NCBI RefSeq assembly: GCF_014189535.1 | Contig: NZ_CP050304.1 | Location: 248,001-312,000, forward strand | DNA from: Rhizobium lusitanum | GTDB lineage: Bacteria; Pseudomonadota; Alphaproteobacteria; Rhizobiales; Rhizobiaceae | DNA: 64,000 nucleotides | Direction: 5' to 3' | Part shown: positions 43,111-51,139 of the stretch, piece by piece | Position numbering within the stretch: position 1 is the stretch's first letter | Layout: every line of letters starts with the position of its first letter | The notes under the pieces: generated by a model | What the model was told of the DNA's origin: nothing | What the model saw: the letters and a program-made list of their open reading frames with translations, nothing else | Database searches by the model: none | Translations under genes and position numbers: made by a program

Positions 43111-43533
43111 TCATTCGGTACGGCTTATTCTGGCATTAGCGCTTGCCAGAAACGGCTTGAAGGCTGCGGCGATCTTCGCAAGAAAGCCCTTGCTGAACGA
43201 TCCCAGCACTTCCGCATTCGGATCGAAGTAGAATGAGGCTTCCGCCAGATCGTGATTGAATTCCGACACGGTGATCCAAGCATCTTTCCATTCACGAATG
43301 CCGGCGCGGCGGCATTCGAGCTGTGGAATCTCCAAGGCTGTCTGGTCAGAGCGAGGCGGCGTTCCCGAAATGGCCAGCAGAATGAGGTTCATCTGATTCC
43401 CCTTGGGAATCGCAAGAACCATGCAAACGGGGCGGCTTTTTCGCCCTTCCGTTTCTCCTTTGTCGCGTTGCCACGCCCAGAGATAGGGGTATCGGATTAC
43501 GGAACCATTGGCCGGGACGTCAGCCATTGGCAT
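43111..43533 (-). CDS. PemK/MazF-like growth inhibitor, toxin of a type II pair
   Basis: 140 aa. The beginning (VPANGSVIRYPYLWAWQRDKGE followed by GRKSRPVCMVLAI) matches the first strands of the PemK/MazF fold in a divergent group found in alphaproteobacteria. MazF-like proteins cut mRNA. The start overlaps the antitoxin gene by 14 bp. Catalytic residues of the divergent group are not certain from sequence alone. Confidence 0.65.
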   Translation of the reverse strand: MPMADVPANGSVIRYPYLWAWQRDKGETEGRKSRPVCMVLAIPKGNQMNLILLAISGTPPRSDQTALEIPQLECRRAGIREWKDAWITVSEFNHDLAEASFYFDPNAEVLGSFSKGFLAKIAAAFKPFLASANARISRTE

Positions 43534-43783
43534 CCCGCCCTTCCTCTATCAGCCGGTCAAGCTCGGGAAGGATCATTGCCGCGAGATCTGCGGGAGCTTC
43601 GTTCGGACCATAAACCCGGCGCAGATCACCTCGGCTTTTCAAAGCTTCAAATTCGTCGTAGGTCATAAGGACATATCTTGGTTTGCGATGCTGCGTGATC
43701 GCGACGGGCTGGCGGTCTGCCGCCATGGTCACCGTCTTGATGTCTCGCAGCAATTCGACGGTCGAGAATTTTTCCATCATCAC
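43520..43783 (-). CDS. Phd/YefM-family antitoxin
   Basis: 87 aa. The N-terminal DNA-binding fold KFSTVELLRDIKTVTMAADR with QPVAITQHRKPRYVLMTYDEF is the Phd/YefM signature. The C-terminus (LDRLIEEGRD) would wrap the toxin. GGAAG lies upstream. First gene of the pair; it probably represses the operon through the inverted repeat at 43801-43829. Confidence 0.88.
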   Translation of the reverse strand: MMMEKFSTVELLRDIKTVTMAADRQPVAITQHRKPRYVLMTYDEFEALKSRGDLRRVYGPNEAPADLAAMILPELDRLIEEGRDANG

Positions 43784-43800
43784 GCTTCCTTCAATTAATA

Positions 43801-43829
43801 CGAAATATACAATTTATTTGACTATTTCG
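43801..43829. promoter_or_regulatory. Operator-like inverted repeat upstream of the toxin-antitoxin pair
   Basis: CGAAATA (43801-43807) and TATTTCG (43823-43829) with a 15-nt AT-rich centre, 18 nt before the antitoxin start, in the position of a Phd-type autoregulatory site. Confidence 0.55.
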
Positions 43830-43970
43830 CAAGCCCGGGAAGCACTGCTACGTGCAATCGTGCTTGTAGCGGCAGGTCTCGAAAAGCTTGACGATGATTT
43901 TGAGGCGGGGATTGTTCATAGGATGACCTGAAGGCTGGATTGATCCGCGAAGCGGCTTTCTGGTCCTACG

Positions 43971-44158
43971 TGTGAATCGGCTCCGAACATTCACCCCGCT
44001 GACATCCGCGACAACCATTTGGAAACGCAGTGAAAAATAAGAAATTAAGTGGGGTTATCCCCGAGCCGGCGGCAATCATGCTTTGGCGCATAATTGCGTA
44101 ATAGGATCAATATGTTGGGTTCCATCCTCAGGGGGTCAAACTTCGGAGCCGCTTCACA
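43971..44158. mobile_element. 188-bp MITE-like element with 27-bp terminal inverted repeats
   Basis: The left end begins TGTGAATCGGCTCCGAAC and the right end, reverse-complemented, TGTGAAGCGGCTCCGAAG; 23 of the first 27 positions agree, through the ACCCC. The interior has no coding capacity. A related single end starts at 47953. No clear target duplication was found. Confidence 0.7.
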
Positions 44159-44353
44159 CTCCAAGCAAAAGAGGATAGTCCCTAGACAGCTCCCCTACCC
44201 CCTCGCTCAAGGTCGAAAACTGCTAGCGTAGGCTTCAGCCAATCAACACGGCTACGGCTGGTTGCTTGAAGGGCGGGGACCGCAAAAACCCCAGCTATCA
44301 AGATATTCGGACGGCGCGAGGACAGTCATCGTAGGATGACTGGATACAAACAC

Positions 44354-44977
44354 TTACGGAAGAGAAGACAATAGTGTCGTTAACCCAAGAAATAGAAATG
44401 TAGCTGCAAAGAGTAGGTCGAAACGATCGAGGTGACGCCCCGAAAGTGATCGCAGCCTGACATTTGATGCCATCACAGCGATGATGGTAAACCAGCTTGC
44501 CGCAACTGCGAAAATCACACCGGCGCAAACAAAGGTCAAGAATGAGGAGGAGGCGACAAGGTGGGAAGACGCGAAGAACATTGCAGTGACGGGATTGGCC
44601 ATCGCCGTGAAGAAAGCCATCCTGAAATAACCCGATGTTGGTTCTGCGGCCGTTGAATGCGTCCACTGGGTCACCACGCGCGTACGGCTCAAGGATTTGA
44701 TAGAGAGATAAACGAGATAACTGCCGAAGAATACCGCGCCTAGCCGTTTCGTTGTATCGCTTACGGGCAGGAGACCAGTACAGAGCGTTACTGCAAGATA
44801 AAGAAGACATGCGCCGAACGCGACGCCAAGCGCCGCTGCAATCGCATGGGTGCGCTGCGAGCGCAGCCCTGCGGCGGAAACGATCATGAAATTCGGCCCG
44901 GGTGAAATAGCCAGCAAAAGATAGGACAGGCCGAAGGAAATCAGATGTCCGGCGGGACTTTCGAAACCGTCAAGCAT
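44354..44977 (-). CDS. LysE/RhtB-family amino-acid exporter
   Basis: 207 aa from the ATG at 44977. Six hydrophobic helices with the family's first-helix motif AISPGPNFMIVSAAGLRSQR and ALGVAFGACLLYL. These proteins export amino acids or homoserine lactones at the inner membrane. An in-frame ATG 36 nt earlier is possible. No regulator gene is adjacent. Confidence 0.88.
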   Translation of the reverse strand: MLDGFESPAGHLISFGLSYLLLAISPGPNFMIVSAAGLRSQRTHAIAAALGVAFGACLLYLAVTLCTGLLPVSDTTKRLGAVFFGSYLVYLSIKSLSRTRVVTQWTHSTAAEPTSGYFRMAFFTAMANPVTAMFFASSHLVASSSFLTFVCAGVIFAVAASWFTIIAVMASNVRLRSLSGRHLDRFDLLFAATFLFLGLTTLLSSLP

Positions 44978-45599
44978 GATGCCATGTCCATTCCATGCAA
45001 CGGTTTGCAACACCTGGGCCTAGCGTGATCGTGTTTGCCAGCCTGGCAGCCCTCATGCCAGGCTGGCAACACGGTTGCGCGCCGATACCTTCAGAAAACG
45101 GCGCGCCCGACCGTGATGCGAGCCCCTTGCTGGCCCGCATCCTTTGAAATCGAGGATTTCGTAAAAGCGGCGTCCCTCGCCAAGCCGTGGCACGCATCAC
45201 GTTCGCAAGATCCGCCATATCCACCCGCCCCGGTTGCCCCAGCCTTACGGGAGAATATTCACCCTAGCCGTGCATTTTCTTCCTGACATTTCCAACCTTT
45301 CAGATTTCTTCGGGGTTGCCGTCCTCCATTTGGTGGATGCTTCACGACGAGGTGACATTGTGAAAGTGGTCCAGTTTTTCTGTTGGTTTTTCGGTCGAGC
45401 AGATTGTCGCCGTGTTGAAGCAGGCTGAGCTTGGTTTGGCGCTCCGTGGGGACAAATAGCGAATACGGTTAAACAAAGAATCTGCCCCAATATGCCAATT
45501 GCGGCATCCACTCAAAGCCTAAGAACGTTAATGAGATGAGGCCACGCAATCTACAAAACGGGCCTCTCCCCGTCTTGACACAAAGATAGGAAGCGGAAG
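44978..45599 (+). other. Stretch with only an IS3 fragment
   Basis: 622 bp with no intact gene. It includes a short IS3 orfA remnant near 45388. Other frames are not protein-like. Confidence 0.5.
45388..45441 (+). mobile_element. IS3-family orfA fragment
   Basis: 18 codons read FSVEQIVAVLKQAELGLA, the start of the HTH of IS3-family OrfA proteins (usually RFSEEQIVAVLKQAE). Both sides are lost. Confidence 0.6.
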
Positions 45600-46334
45600 T
45601 TAGTGGTGCGCCACCACTTTCCAAACAACCGAAATCCCCTCATCGTCAAGCGCTAGGCCAATTTCTCGCGTAATTTCAGCCGTGGTTTCAGCGCGAAAAT
45701 GCTTCTTCTGCGTAGCATTTAACGCCGCGTTCAGTTTGTCGGCCAGATCCCTCAATACGGGATCAAACACTGGCGAAGCTTCTGCAACTTTCGGGAAATA
45801 ATTACTTTCGGAGATGTCTTTATAACGGTTCACAGAGGCGACGGTAACAAAGCAGCCCATTCCAGCCCCTCCGCATTCAACCGTACCACCGCGTCTTCTG
45901 TAGGAGTACCACGTCCCATCTGACCCGTTTTCCGACTCGATCTGCAAATATGCTTTAACTTCCTCAGGCTCCATGCTGCCTAAAGGTGTCAAGGAGCTAC
46001 GATCAACTAAGTCTTCCAGGCGCTCGTTGTCGGAAACGTCTCTCTTCCAGACGGGCAAATAGCCGTTCGATGTTTGTAAAAAGCCAATCTCGAGGACTGC
46101 GTCGCGCTTCTTCTGAGCTTTCTCGCTCGCTTCTGTCGAAGCGACGAGCTCATTCATCTGGTTCGTTAGATCAGAAAGATCCTTATCGTAGTATTCATCA
46201 GCCTCTGCAGGGTGGATGAAATAAGCTCTTCGATTGTTCCCGATGATATCCACTATCTTCGGGGTTATGCAATTAGTTCCGCCAGGGTGGCACCAAAAAA
46301 TGCCGCTGCCCTCGCTCCCGAATTTCTTAGCCAT
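45600..46334 (-). CDS. Hypothetical protein, 244 aa
   Basis: Start at 46334 (MAKKFGSEGSGIFWCHPGG) is chosen because GGAGG lies 6 nt upstream; an open extension to 46448 has no such signal. The protein has a Cys/Gly-rich N-terminal part, a helical, possibly coiled-coil region (DLTNQMNELVASTEASEKAQ) and a Gly-rich centre (RRRGGTVECGGAGMGCFVTV). No domain recognised. The sequence is poorer in GC than its neighbours, pointing to acquisition by transfer. An EcfG-like motif lies at 46358-46383. Confidence 0.65.
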   Translation of the reverse strand: MAKKFGSEGSGIFWCHPGGTNCITPKIVDIIGNNRRAYFIHPAEADEYYDKDLSDLTNQMNELVASTEASEKAQKKRDAVLEIGFLQTSNGYLPVWKRDVSDNERLEDLVDRSSLTPLGSMEPEEVKAYLQIESENGSDGTWYSYRRRGGTVECGGAGMGCFVTVASVNRYKDISESNYFPKVAEASPVFDPVLRDLADKLNAALNATQKKHFRAETTAEITREIGLALDDEGISVVWKVVAHH

Positions 46335-46357
46335 GCTTCGCCTCCAACATTCACACC

Positions 46358-46383
46358 AACTGATCAATCTAACGAACTGTTCC
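46358..46383 (-). promoter_or_regulatory. Possible EcfG/RpoE2-like promoter
   Basis: Reverse strand GGAAC (46379-46383), 19 nt, TT (46358-46359), about 25 nt before the start at 46334. A single match of this length can occur by chance. Confidence 0.4.
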
Positions 46384-46521
46384 CTGTCCTCTGCAACAAA
46401 ACGTCCCTCCGAAGAAACGTCTGCAAACAAAGAGGATGTGTTGTGCATTGGTAAAAGAAACTACCGAAGGCGAGTAGTTCTCAATTGATGAGGGTGAATT
46501 GCGATTTTACGGTCGCGAACA

Positions 46522-47736
46522 TCATCTGCCAATGCGAGTCGCCATCTCGATGGATTTTAGCAGCGCTACTAACTCGCCTTGGTGATGAAGACCGGTCTTG
46601 TTATAGATAGCAGCTAGGTATGTGCGAGCCGAGCCATATGAAACGCCACAAGCTACGGCGGCCTCCCGCAATGTTGCGCCATTCCCAAGTCGTAAGGCAA
46701 GGCGTGCTTGAGCAGGCGGCAGGCCGAATAAGCGTATTAGGAGTGGTATGAGATCGACGTCATATGGCTTATCCAGCGGTTGGATTGATACGAGGGCCAA
46801 CTCCCAAGGCGCGTTATCGATCTCTTCGGCTGGCACCGGATTGGCGCTTACTAAGAAACGTGGCCCGTGCTGCTTATCCTGATAAGTATCTAAGATGATC
46901 ATCGCGTTGGTTTGCTTCGCCAGTGAAGGCGCGAGTGCTTCGCCAACAAGTTCCACCAGCGTGGTCCGGAATGGTGACACCGAGGGCGCTGACCTTTGGT
47001 TGCGGAAGGTCAAGGGTCTTTCTAGGGAAGACAGAAGTTGCTCTGCCGCCGTGTTGGCACGAATAACACGGCCTTTTCTGTCCGCGACCAGCATCGCGAC
47101 GCCTGTTTTGCTGGCCATCGCCGTATCTATCGTACGGCGGCGCAAGATGCTATCAAGCGAGCCGGCCCGTCGCAGATGCGGCAGGAGTAAGCTCAGGAGG
47201 TGTTTCTCACGATCCGAGAATACTTGCTGGCCGACGGCTCGGTGAATACAGATGGATTTTCGCACATTGTGTGTGTGGTCGAATTCAAACACGCAGCGCA
47301 TGTCAAGATCGAGGTCGCGCGGCTTCATCCATTCATTCCACACTTGCCCTTGTCGAAACCTTTCGAGATCGACGATCTCTTCAAGGCGTGCGATCGACGA
47401 ACCGCGCCCAGCGAAGAAGGACAGGTAGGGGTGTTGGGAGCTCCCCCTTGTGGTAAAGGCATCGACAAAACGGGCGGTACCCATATCTTGATCGTCTATT
47501 GAGGCGTTCACATGCTGGACGGATGTCACCGCACCACAATCAGTGATGGCTTCGAATATGCAAACCCGAGATGCATGGAACAATGCGCTGAGCGATTCCA
47601 ATGCGGCATGCCAGGCTGTACGCGACCACGCTGCAGCATAGAGCGTTTCGAGGAAAGACAGAGTCTCGTTTTCTGCAGTGAAGGCTGTCACCTCATTGTC
47701 TCCCAAAGTAGCCCACTGAATATGATTAAGGGGCAC
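46522..47736 (-). CDS. LuxR-type transcriptional regulator
   Basis: 404 aa. The C-terminal HTH of the LuxR/FixJ type is clear (LPPAQARLALRLGNGATLRE, VACGVSYGSARTYLAAIYNK). The N-terminal 300 residues contain a PAS-like segment (TGVAMLVADRKGRVIRANTA) and no acylhomoserine-lactone or receiver motif. This layout is frequent for stand-alone regulators in rhizobia. Target genes are unknown; the unknown gene at 45600 is next on the same strand, about 190 bp downstream. Confidence 0.85.
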   Translation of the reverse strand: MPLNHIQWATLGDNEVTAFTAENETLSFLETLYAAAWSRTAWHAALESLSALFHASRVCIFEAITDCGAVTSVQHVNASIDDQDMGTARFVDAFTTRGSSQHPYLSFFAGRGSSIARLEEIVDLERFRQGQVWNEWMKPRDLDLDMRCVFEFDHTHNVRKSICIHRAVGQQVFSDREKHLLSLLLPHLRRAGSLDSILRRRTIDTAMASKTGVAMLVADRKGRVIRANTAAEQLLSSLERPLTFRNQRSAPSVSPFRTTLVELVGEALAPSLAKQTNAMIILDTYQDKQHGPRFLVSANPVPAEEIDNAPWELALVSIQPLDKPYDVDLIPLLIRLFGLPPAQARLALRLGNGATLREAAVACGVSYGSARTYLAAIYNKTGLHHQGELVALLKSIEMATRIGR

Positions 47737-47952
47737 GGATAGACGGTAGCGAGATCAAAAAACGAATAATGGTAACGCCTGTAAAATTATCCCTTAATTA
47801 TACGTTGGAGTTGCCGACTGGTTTCCGTCCACGAGAGCGAGAACAAGAGTAATTTGAAGCCTGACGCCCTTGGCCGTTACGAGGCAAGAATACATAGCAC
47901 TACAACATTCAGTCTACATAGGCGTTATAAAATTTCAATTCCTGGAGAATCT

Positions 47953-48121
47953 TGTGAACCGGCTCCGAACAATGACCCCATTGTAATCCCCTGCGACAAT
48001 TTGAAATTGATAGAAAAATCGGAACATCAATGGGGCGATGGGCAACGCCGGTACGATCGCCACTTTCTTCAAAAAACAGAATATATTTCAATGACCGAAG
48101 CCTCTTCTCAGCGGGGTCATC
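47953..48121 (+). other. Solo end related to the MITE-like element
   Basis: TGTGAACCGGCTCCGAACAA followed by TGACCCC matches the terminal repeat of the element at 43971, and a further GCGACAA block agrees. A matching right end is lacking except for GGGGTCAT near 48114. The surrounding 47737-48424 holds no supported gene. Confidence 0.45.
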
Positions 48122-48424
48122 CTTAGATTGTTGATTATCGCAAGAATTTGATCCACTTTTTCATTTCGGAGGGGCCTGCCCACCCCGCGAGAAAATGTTC
48201 TCGGTCAACACCATAAATATAATTAGGTGGTACAACGCGAAATGAAAAACTGGCGCAAATCGAGCTGAAACTCAACACACAACAGACGGAGGTCGCCATC
48301 GGCTGCGCCGTCCTCAACCGAATGCTGGCATGCGCACGCCCGAAGTCCGTCCGGCGCAACGCAGCCACCGCATAAACAGCGGTATCAAAGAATGAAGTCC
48401 GAAAACTCTCGGATCCCTGCACCA

Positions 48425-48549
48425 ACGCTGCTCGAGACTGGATATGGAGAGCGTTGCCGAACGTATCGGCTTCTCCTCGGCGCGCCAGTTCCGACGGGCG
48501 TGGAGCCGTCTGCACGACACGCCGCCGGGCCGCGCTCGAACGGACCTGT
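48425..48549 (+). pseudogene. C-terminal HTH remnant of an AraC-family regulator
   Basis: DMESVAERIGFSSARQFRRA then WSRLHDTPPGRAR is the second helix-turn-helix of AraC proteins; LLET lies just before in another frame. Only about 40 codons remain. Confidence 0.65.
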
Positions 48550-48631
48550 AAATGCCTTGGAGGACAGCCTCAGGCTCAATATCTCCGGTCGTGTAAATGT
48601 TTTGAAGGGTTGGTAGTAGCTGAGTGCCGTT

Positions 48632-49249
48632 TCAATCCGCTTGCACAGCCCGGAATTTGCGTACCCTGGCATGCGATCCGCAGGTCTTGTCGGAGCACCA
48701 CCGCCGGTGACCGCCACGAGACTGGTCCAGAAAAAGCCAGCCGCAATTTGGACCTTGGCACGCTCGCACAGGGCGGCGTTCGTCTTGCGACGTTAGCAGC
48801 TCGGCGGCTGACTGAGCGACACGGTTGCAAATCGTATCCAAGTCTTTGGCGTCCGCACGGCGCCACTCGATATTTCCGGCAATGCGGCTCAGTGTTTGTT
48901 GCGACAGTGAACGTCGGGCCATGTCGGCAACGAGATCGAGATCGTCCTGGCTGATCGGGCTTTCATCAACTTCAGACAGGAACAGGCGGCATAGCGCCTC
49001 CCGCAATTTCTTGGCCCTGCCTAGTTCGTCCGCAGCTGCAGAGGCCGATTTGCCAGCCTTGAAGAGCAAGATGTCGCGCTCCCAGTTGTCGATCAGATCG
49101 AGGCGCCGAGCCCAAGCCACGAGGTCGTCGTAGCTATTCAGGAAATCCGGACCCCAACGCACCCCGCGGCTGTCGACGGTGTTGACGAAGTCGAGCGCCG
49201 GATGGCCACCAAGAAGGCTGATATCGTTGATCGTCTTTTGCATGTTCAT
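48632..49249 (-). CDS. CGNR zinc-finger / ABATE-domain regulator
   Basis: 205 aa. ABATE domain in the N-terminal two thirds (LGGHPALDFVNTVDSRGVRW is its signature), and a C-terminal treble-clef finger with CQGPNCGWLFLD and RWCSDKTCG, a CGNR variant. Members are predicted stress-related transcription regulators. Divergently transcribed from the EamA exporter, with an inverted repeat between the genes, suggesting that it controls the exporter. Confidence 0.88.
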   Translation of the reverse strand: MNMQKTINDISLLGGHPALDFVNTVDSRGVRWGPDFLNSYDDLVAWARRLDLIDNWERDILLFKAGKSASAAADELGRAKKLREALCRLFLSEVDESPISQDDLDLVADMARRSLSQQTLSRIAGNIEWRRADAKDLDTICNRVAQSAAELLTSQDERRPVRACQGPNCGWLFLDQSRGGHRRWCSDKTCGSHARVRKFRAVQAD

Positions 49250-49258
49250 CGCTTCAAT

Positions 49259-49276
49259 ATCGTTCTGTGGAACGAT
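49259..49276. promoter_or_regulatory. Operator-like inverted repeat in the CGNR/EamA intergenic region
   Basis: ATCGTTC-TGTG-GAACGAT, perfect 7-bp arms, 9 nt before the CGNR gene start. A further AACGATAT follows at about 49297. Confidence 0.55.
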
Positions 49277-49339
49277 TTGGACAAGAGTGAGTTGTAACGA
49301 TATAAATATATATTACCCGTTACATGAATCGGAAACCAC

Positions 49340-50284
49340 ATGCTCGCCGGCGTCAACAAAAATCAGCTACGCTTCCTGATGTTATGCGCAATCTGGGGAA
49401 GCACCTGGATCGGAACCAAGGCAGGCATCGATGCCGTGCCGCCTCTCCTGTTTGCCGGCACACGATTTACTGCTGCTGGCGTGTTGCTCCTTCTTTACGC
49501 CTCGACAAGAGACGAAAGAGCTAAGTTCAAGATCCAAGACGGCTTTCGTTTCGCCGCCGTCAGCACCCTGATGATCACGCTGTGCTATGGCCCGCTGTTT
49601 TGGGGCATGCAATATATCGATTCGGGGACTGCTGCCGTTCTGGAAATGTCGCTCACCCCGATCGCGCTCCTCGTTTTCGCGCTCCTTCTCAACGAGGAAA
49701 AGTTGGATGTGCGAAGGATTCTTGCGATCGCTCTGGGGGTCTCCGGACTGATCGTCCTGTTCTGGCCGACCTCTCCAAATACGAGTTCGCCTACGCCCGA
49801 AGCGTTCTCTCGAGCGAGCCTCTGGGGTGGCCTGGCAGTCGCGTCCGCGGCGTTCACTTATGGCTACGGCTCAGTGCTTGCCCGTCCACTCCTGCGAACC
49901 TATCCGGCCTTGTTCGTCGCAGGCGTGACGACACTCGTCGGCGGCATTGTGCTCCTGATCGCCGCCATGGCTTTTGAGCCGGGGGCTATTTCCGCTCTCT
50001 CCGGCAATTGGGGCACGGTCGCCTGGCTGGGTTGGTTCTTCCTTGTAATCTTTGGCTCGCTGATCGGCTACACGACCTACATGCGCCTGCTGCGGGACAT
50101 TGGCGCATCCCGCGCCGGCAGTTATGCTTTCGTATCGCCCGTGATCGCCGTCGCCCTGGGCGCTGCTTTCTTCGCAGAACAGGTCACCGTGACGGATGTG
50201 ATTGGCATCATCGTCATGCTGAGTGGCGCCTATCTTGCCATGTCAGGTGTGCCGACGATCCAACCGGCCACCGTCGAAACCTGA
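49340..50284 (+). CDS. EamA/DMT-family exporter
   Basis: 314 aa with ten hydrophobic helices in two EamA halves (FLMLCAIWGSTWIGTKAGID in the first; AWLGWFFLVIFGSLIGYTTY in the second). EamA proteins export metabolites such as amino acids. Divergent from the CGNR regulator, its likely controller. The conserved Trp-Gly-ser-x-W region is intact. Confidence 0.9.
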   Translation: MLAGVNKNQLRFLMLCAIWGSTWIGTKAGIDAVPPLLFAGTRFTAAGVLLLLYASTRDERAKFKIQDGFRFAAVSTLMITLCYGPLFWGMQYIDSGTAAVLEMSLTPIALLVFALLLNEEKLDVRRILAIALGVSGLIVLFWPTSPNTSSPTPEAFSRASLWGGLAVASAAFTYGYGSVLARPLLRTYPALFVAGVTTLVGGIVLLIAAMAFEPGAISALSGNWGTVAWLGWFFLVIFGSLIGYTTYMRLLRDIGASRAGSYAFVSPVIAVALGAAFFAEQVTVTDVIGIIVMLSGAYLAMSGVPTIQPATVET

Positions 50285-50337
50285 ACGCGATTCCGAGTCG
50301 GAGAGGAGAGTTGTACTATGGAATCCGGCTGGCGACA

Positions 50338-50364
50338 CCCGATCAGGACGACGTCCTGATCGGG
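50338..50364. terminator. 12-bp perfect hairpin after the EamA gene
   Basis: CCCGATCAGGAC / GTCCTGATCGGG with a 3-nt loop, about 55 nt after the stop codon. No T-run follows. Confidence 0.5.
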
Positions 50365-50479
50365 CACTAACTGGCGATCTGTTTGGCCCCGAAGGCCCCC
50401 CTTTCGTCGCTCAACACCGAAGAGAGCGGGCAAGAGCCGCAGCTCGATCTTGGACTTTGAACCAGCCGGCCCTGAAACG

Positions 50480-50636
50480 AAAAAGCCCGCCGCGGGAGGA
50501 GGTGCGGCAGGCTTTCCGAAAAGAACCGAACAGCAGCTGGGAGGAGGAGTGCTGCCGTTCCCGCAGGCGACCTTGGGAGGAGGATAAGGCGCCTGCATCA
50601 TCGAAGCTCTGCGGGAGGAGGTGCATCGCTTCGATG
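50480..50636 (-). ncRNA. Four-hairpin RNA array with CCUCCUCCC loops, copy 2
   Basis: Plus-strand GGGAGGAGG at 50494, 50539, 50575 and 50613 (spacing 45, 36, 38 nt), each in the loop of a hairpin; the last ends in a T-run on the reverse strand. Compared with copy 1, stem positions change in a pairing-preserving way: for example the third-hairpin stem ACAGCGGC/GCCGTTGT becomes ACGGCAGC/GCTGCTGT, while the loops stay constant. A CTATTT box lies at 50668-50673, as in copy 1. Downstream of DUF1127 copy 2 on the same strand. Confidence 0.85.
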
Positions 50637-50822
50637 AACACCAAGATACTCGTTCTCGCCGCACATTAAATAGACGTTGCTGCATTGCAGCCATGCCAAA
50701 AGCGCATGACCTCAATCTGAGGGCAAAAATTTCCAGCACTGCACCTCGCGTCGGCCCAGACACAGAAACGCCCGCAGCATCAGCGGGCGTATTGTCATTC
50801 AGGTGGGCTTGGAAGCGGTCGC

Positions 50823-50969
50823 TTAACGAGCGACCGATGCGCGGGCAACGCTGTGAATGTCGGCGCGATCGATGCCGAGGTCCTGCAGCTCACGCGAGCT
50901 CATACGGCCGAGTTCGGTAACGGTCTGACGATACTTGCGCCAAGTGTTGAAAGAGCGTGCTACGTTCAT
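50823..50969 (-). CDS. DUF1127 small arginine-rich protein, copy 2
   Basis: 48 aa, identical in amino-acid sequence to the protein at 2777-2923, although the DNA of the two copies differs at synonymous positions (for example CGAGCTCAT versus TGAGCTCAT). Same ribosome binding site AAAGGGG. The identical protein in two diverged cassettes points to selection for its sequence. Confidence 0.93.
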   Translation of the reverse strand: MNVARSFNTWRKYRQTVTELGRMSSRELQDLGIDRADIHSVARASVAR

Positions 50970-50995
50970 GATGATCCCCTTTCGTGAGGTCTCTT

Positions 50996-51021
50996 GACGC
51001 CAGCAACCGTGCTTTGGTTCC
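50996..51021 (-). promoter_or_regulatory. Possible EcfG-like promoter of DUF1127 copy 2
   Basis: Reverse strand GGAAC (51017-51021), 17 nt, CGTC (50996-50999): the same one-mismatch motif as copy 1. Confidence 0.35.
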
Positions 51022-51139
51022 AACGTCGTTTCGATGATTGGGATATAGGCCCTTGCCTACCCCTCGATAAGGCACAAGGTCTCAGGTCGGCCATGCGCTC
51101 AAAGCATGGGTCCAATTAGCAGACGGCCTGAAGGGGCCA

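Noticed and set aside
42786..43231. Extension of the tniQ reading frame
   Set aside because: After the frameshift near 42600 the frame stays open by chance; the sequence is unlike TniQ and overlaps the toxin gene end in antisense.
43971..48121. Composite transposon bounded by the two TGTGAA-CGGCTCCGAA ends
   Set aside because: The left copy is itself a complete small element and the right one is a single decayed end in the same orientation; no transposase or duplication supports a composite unit.
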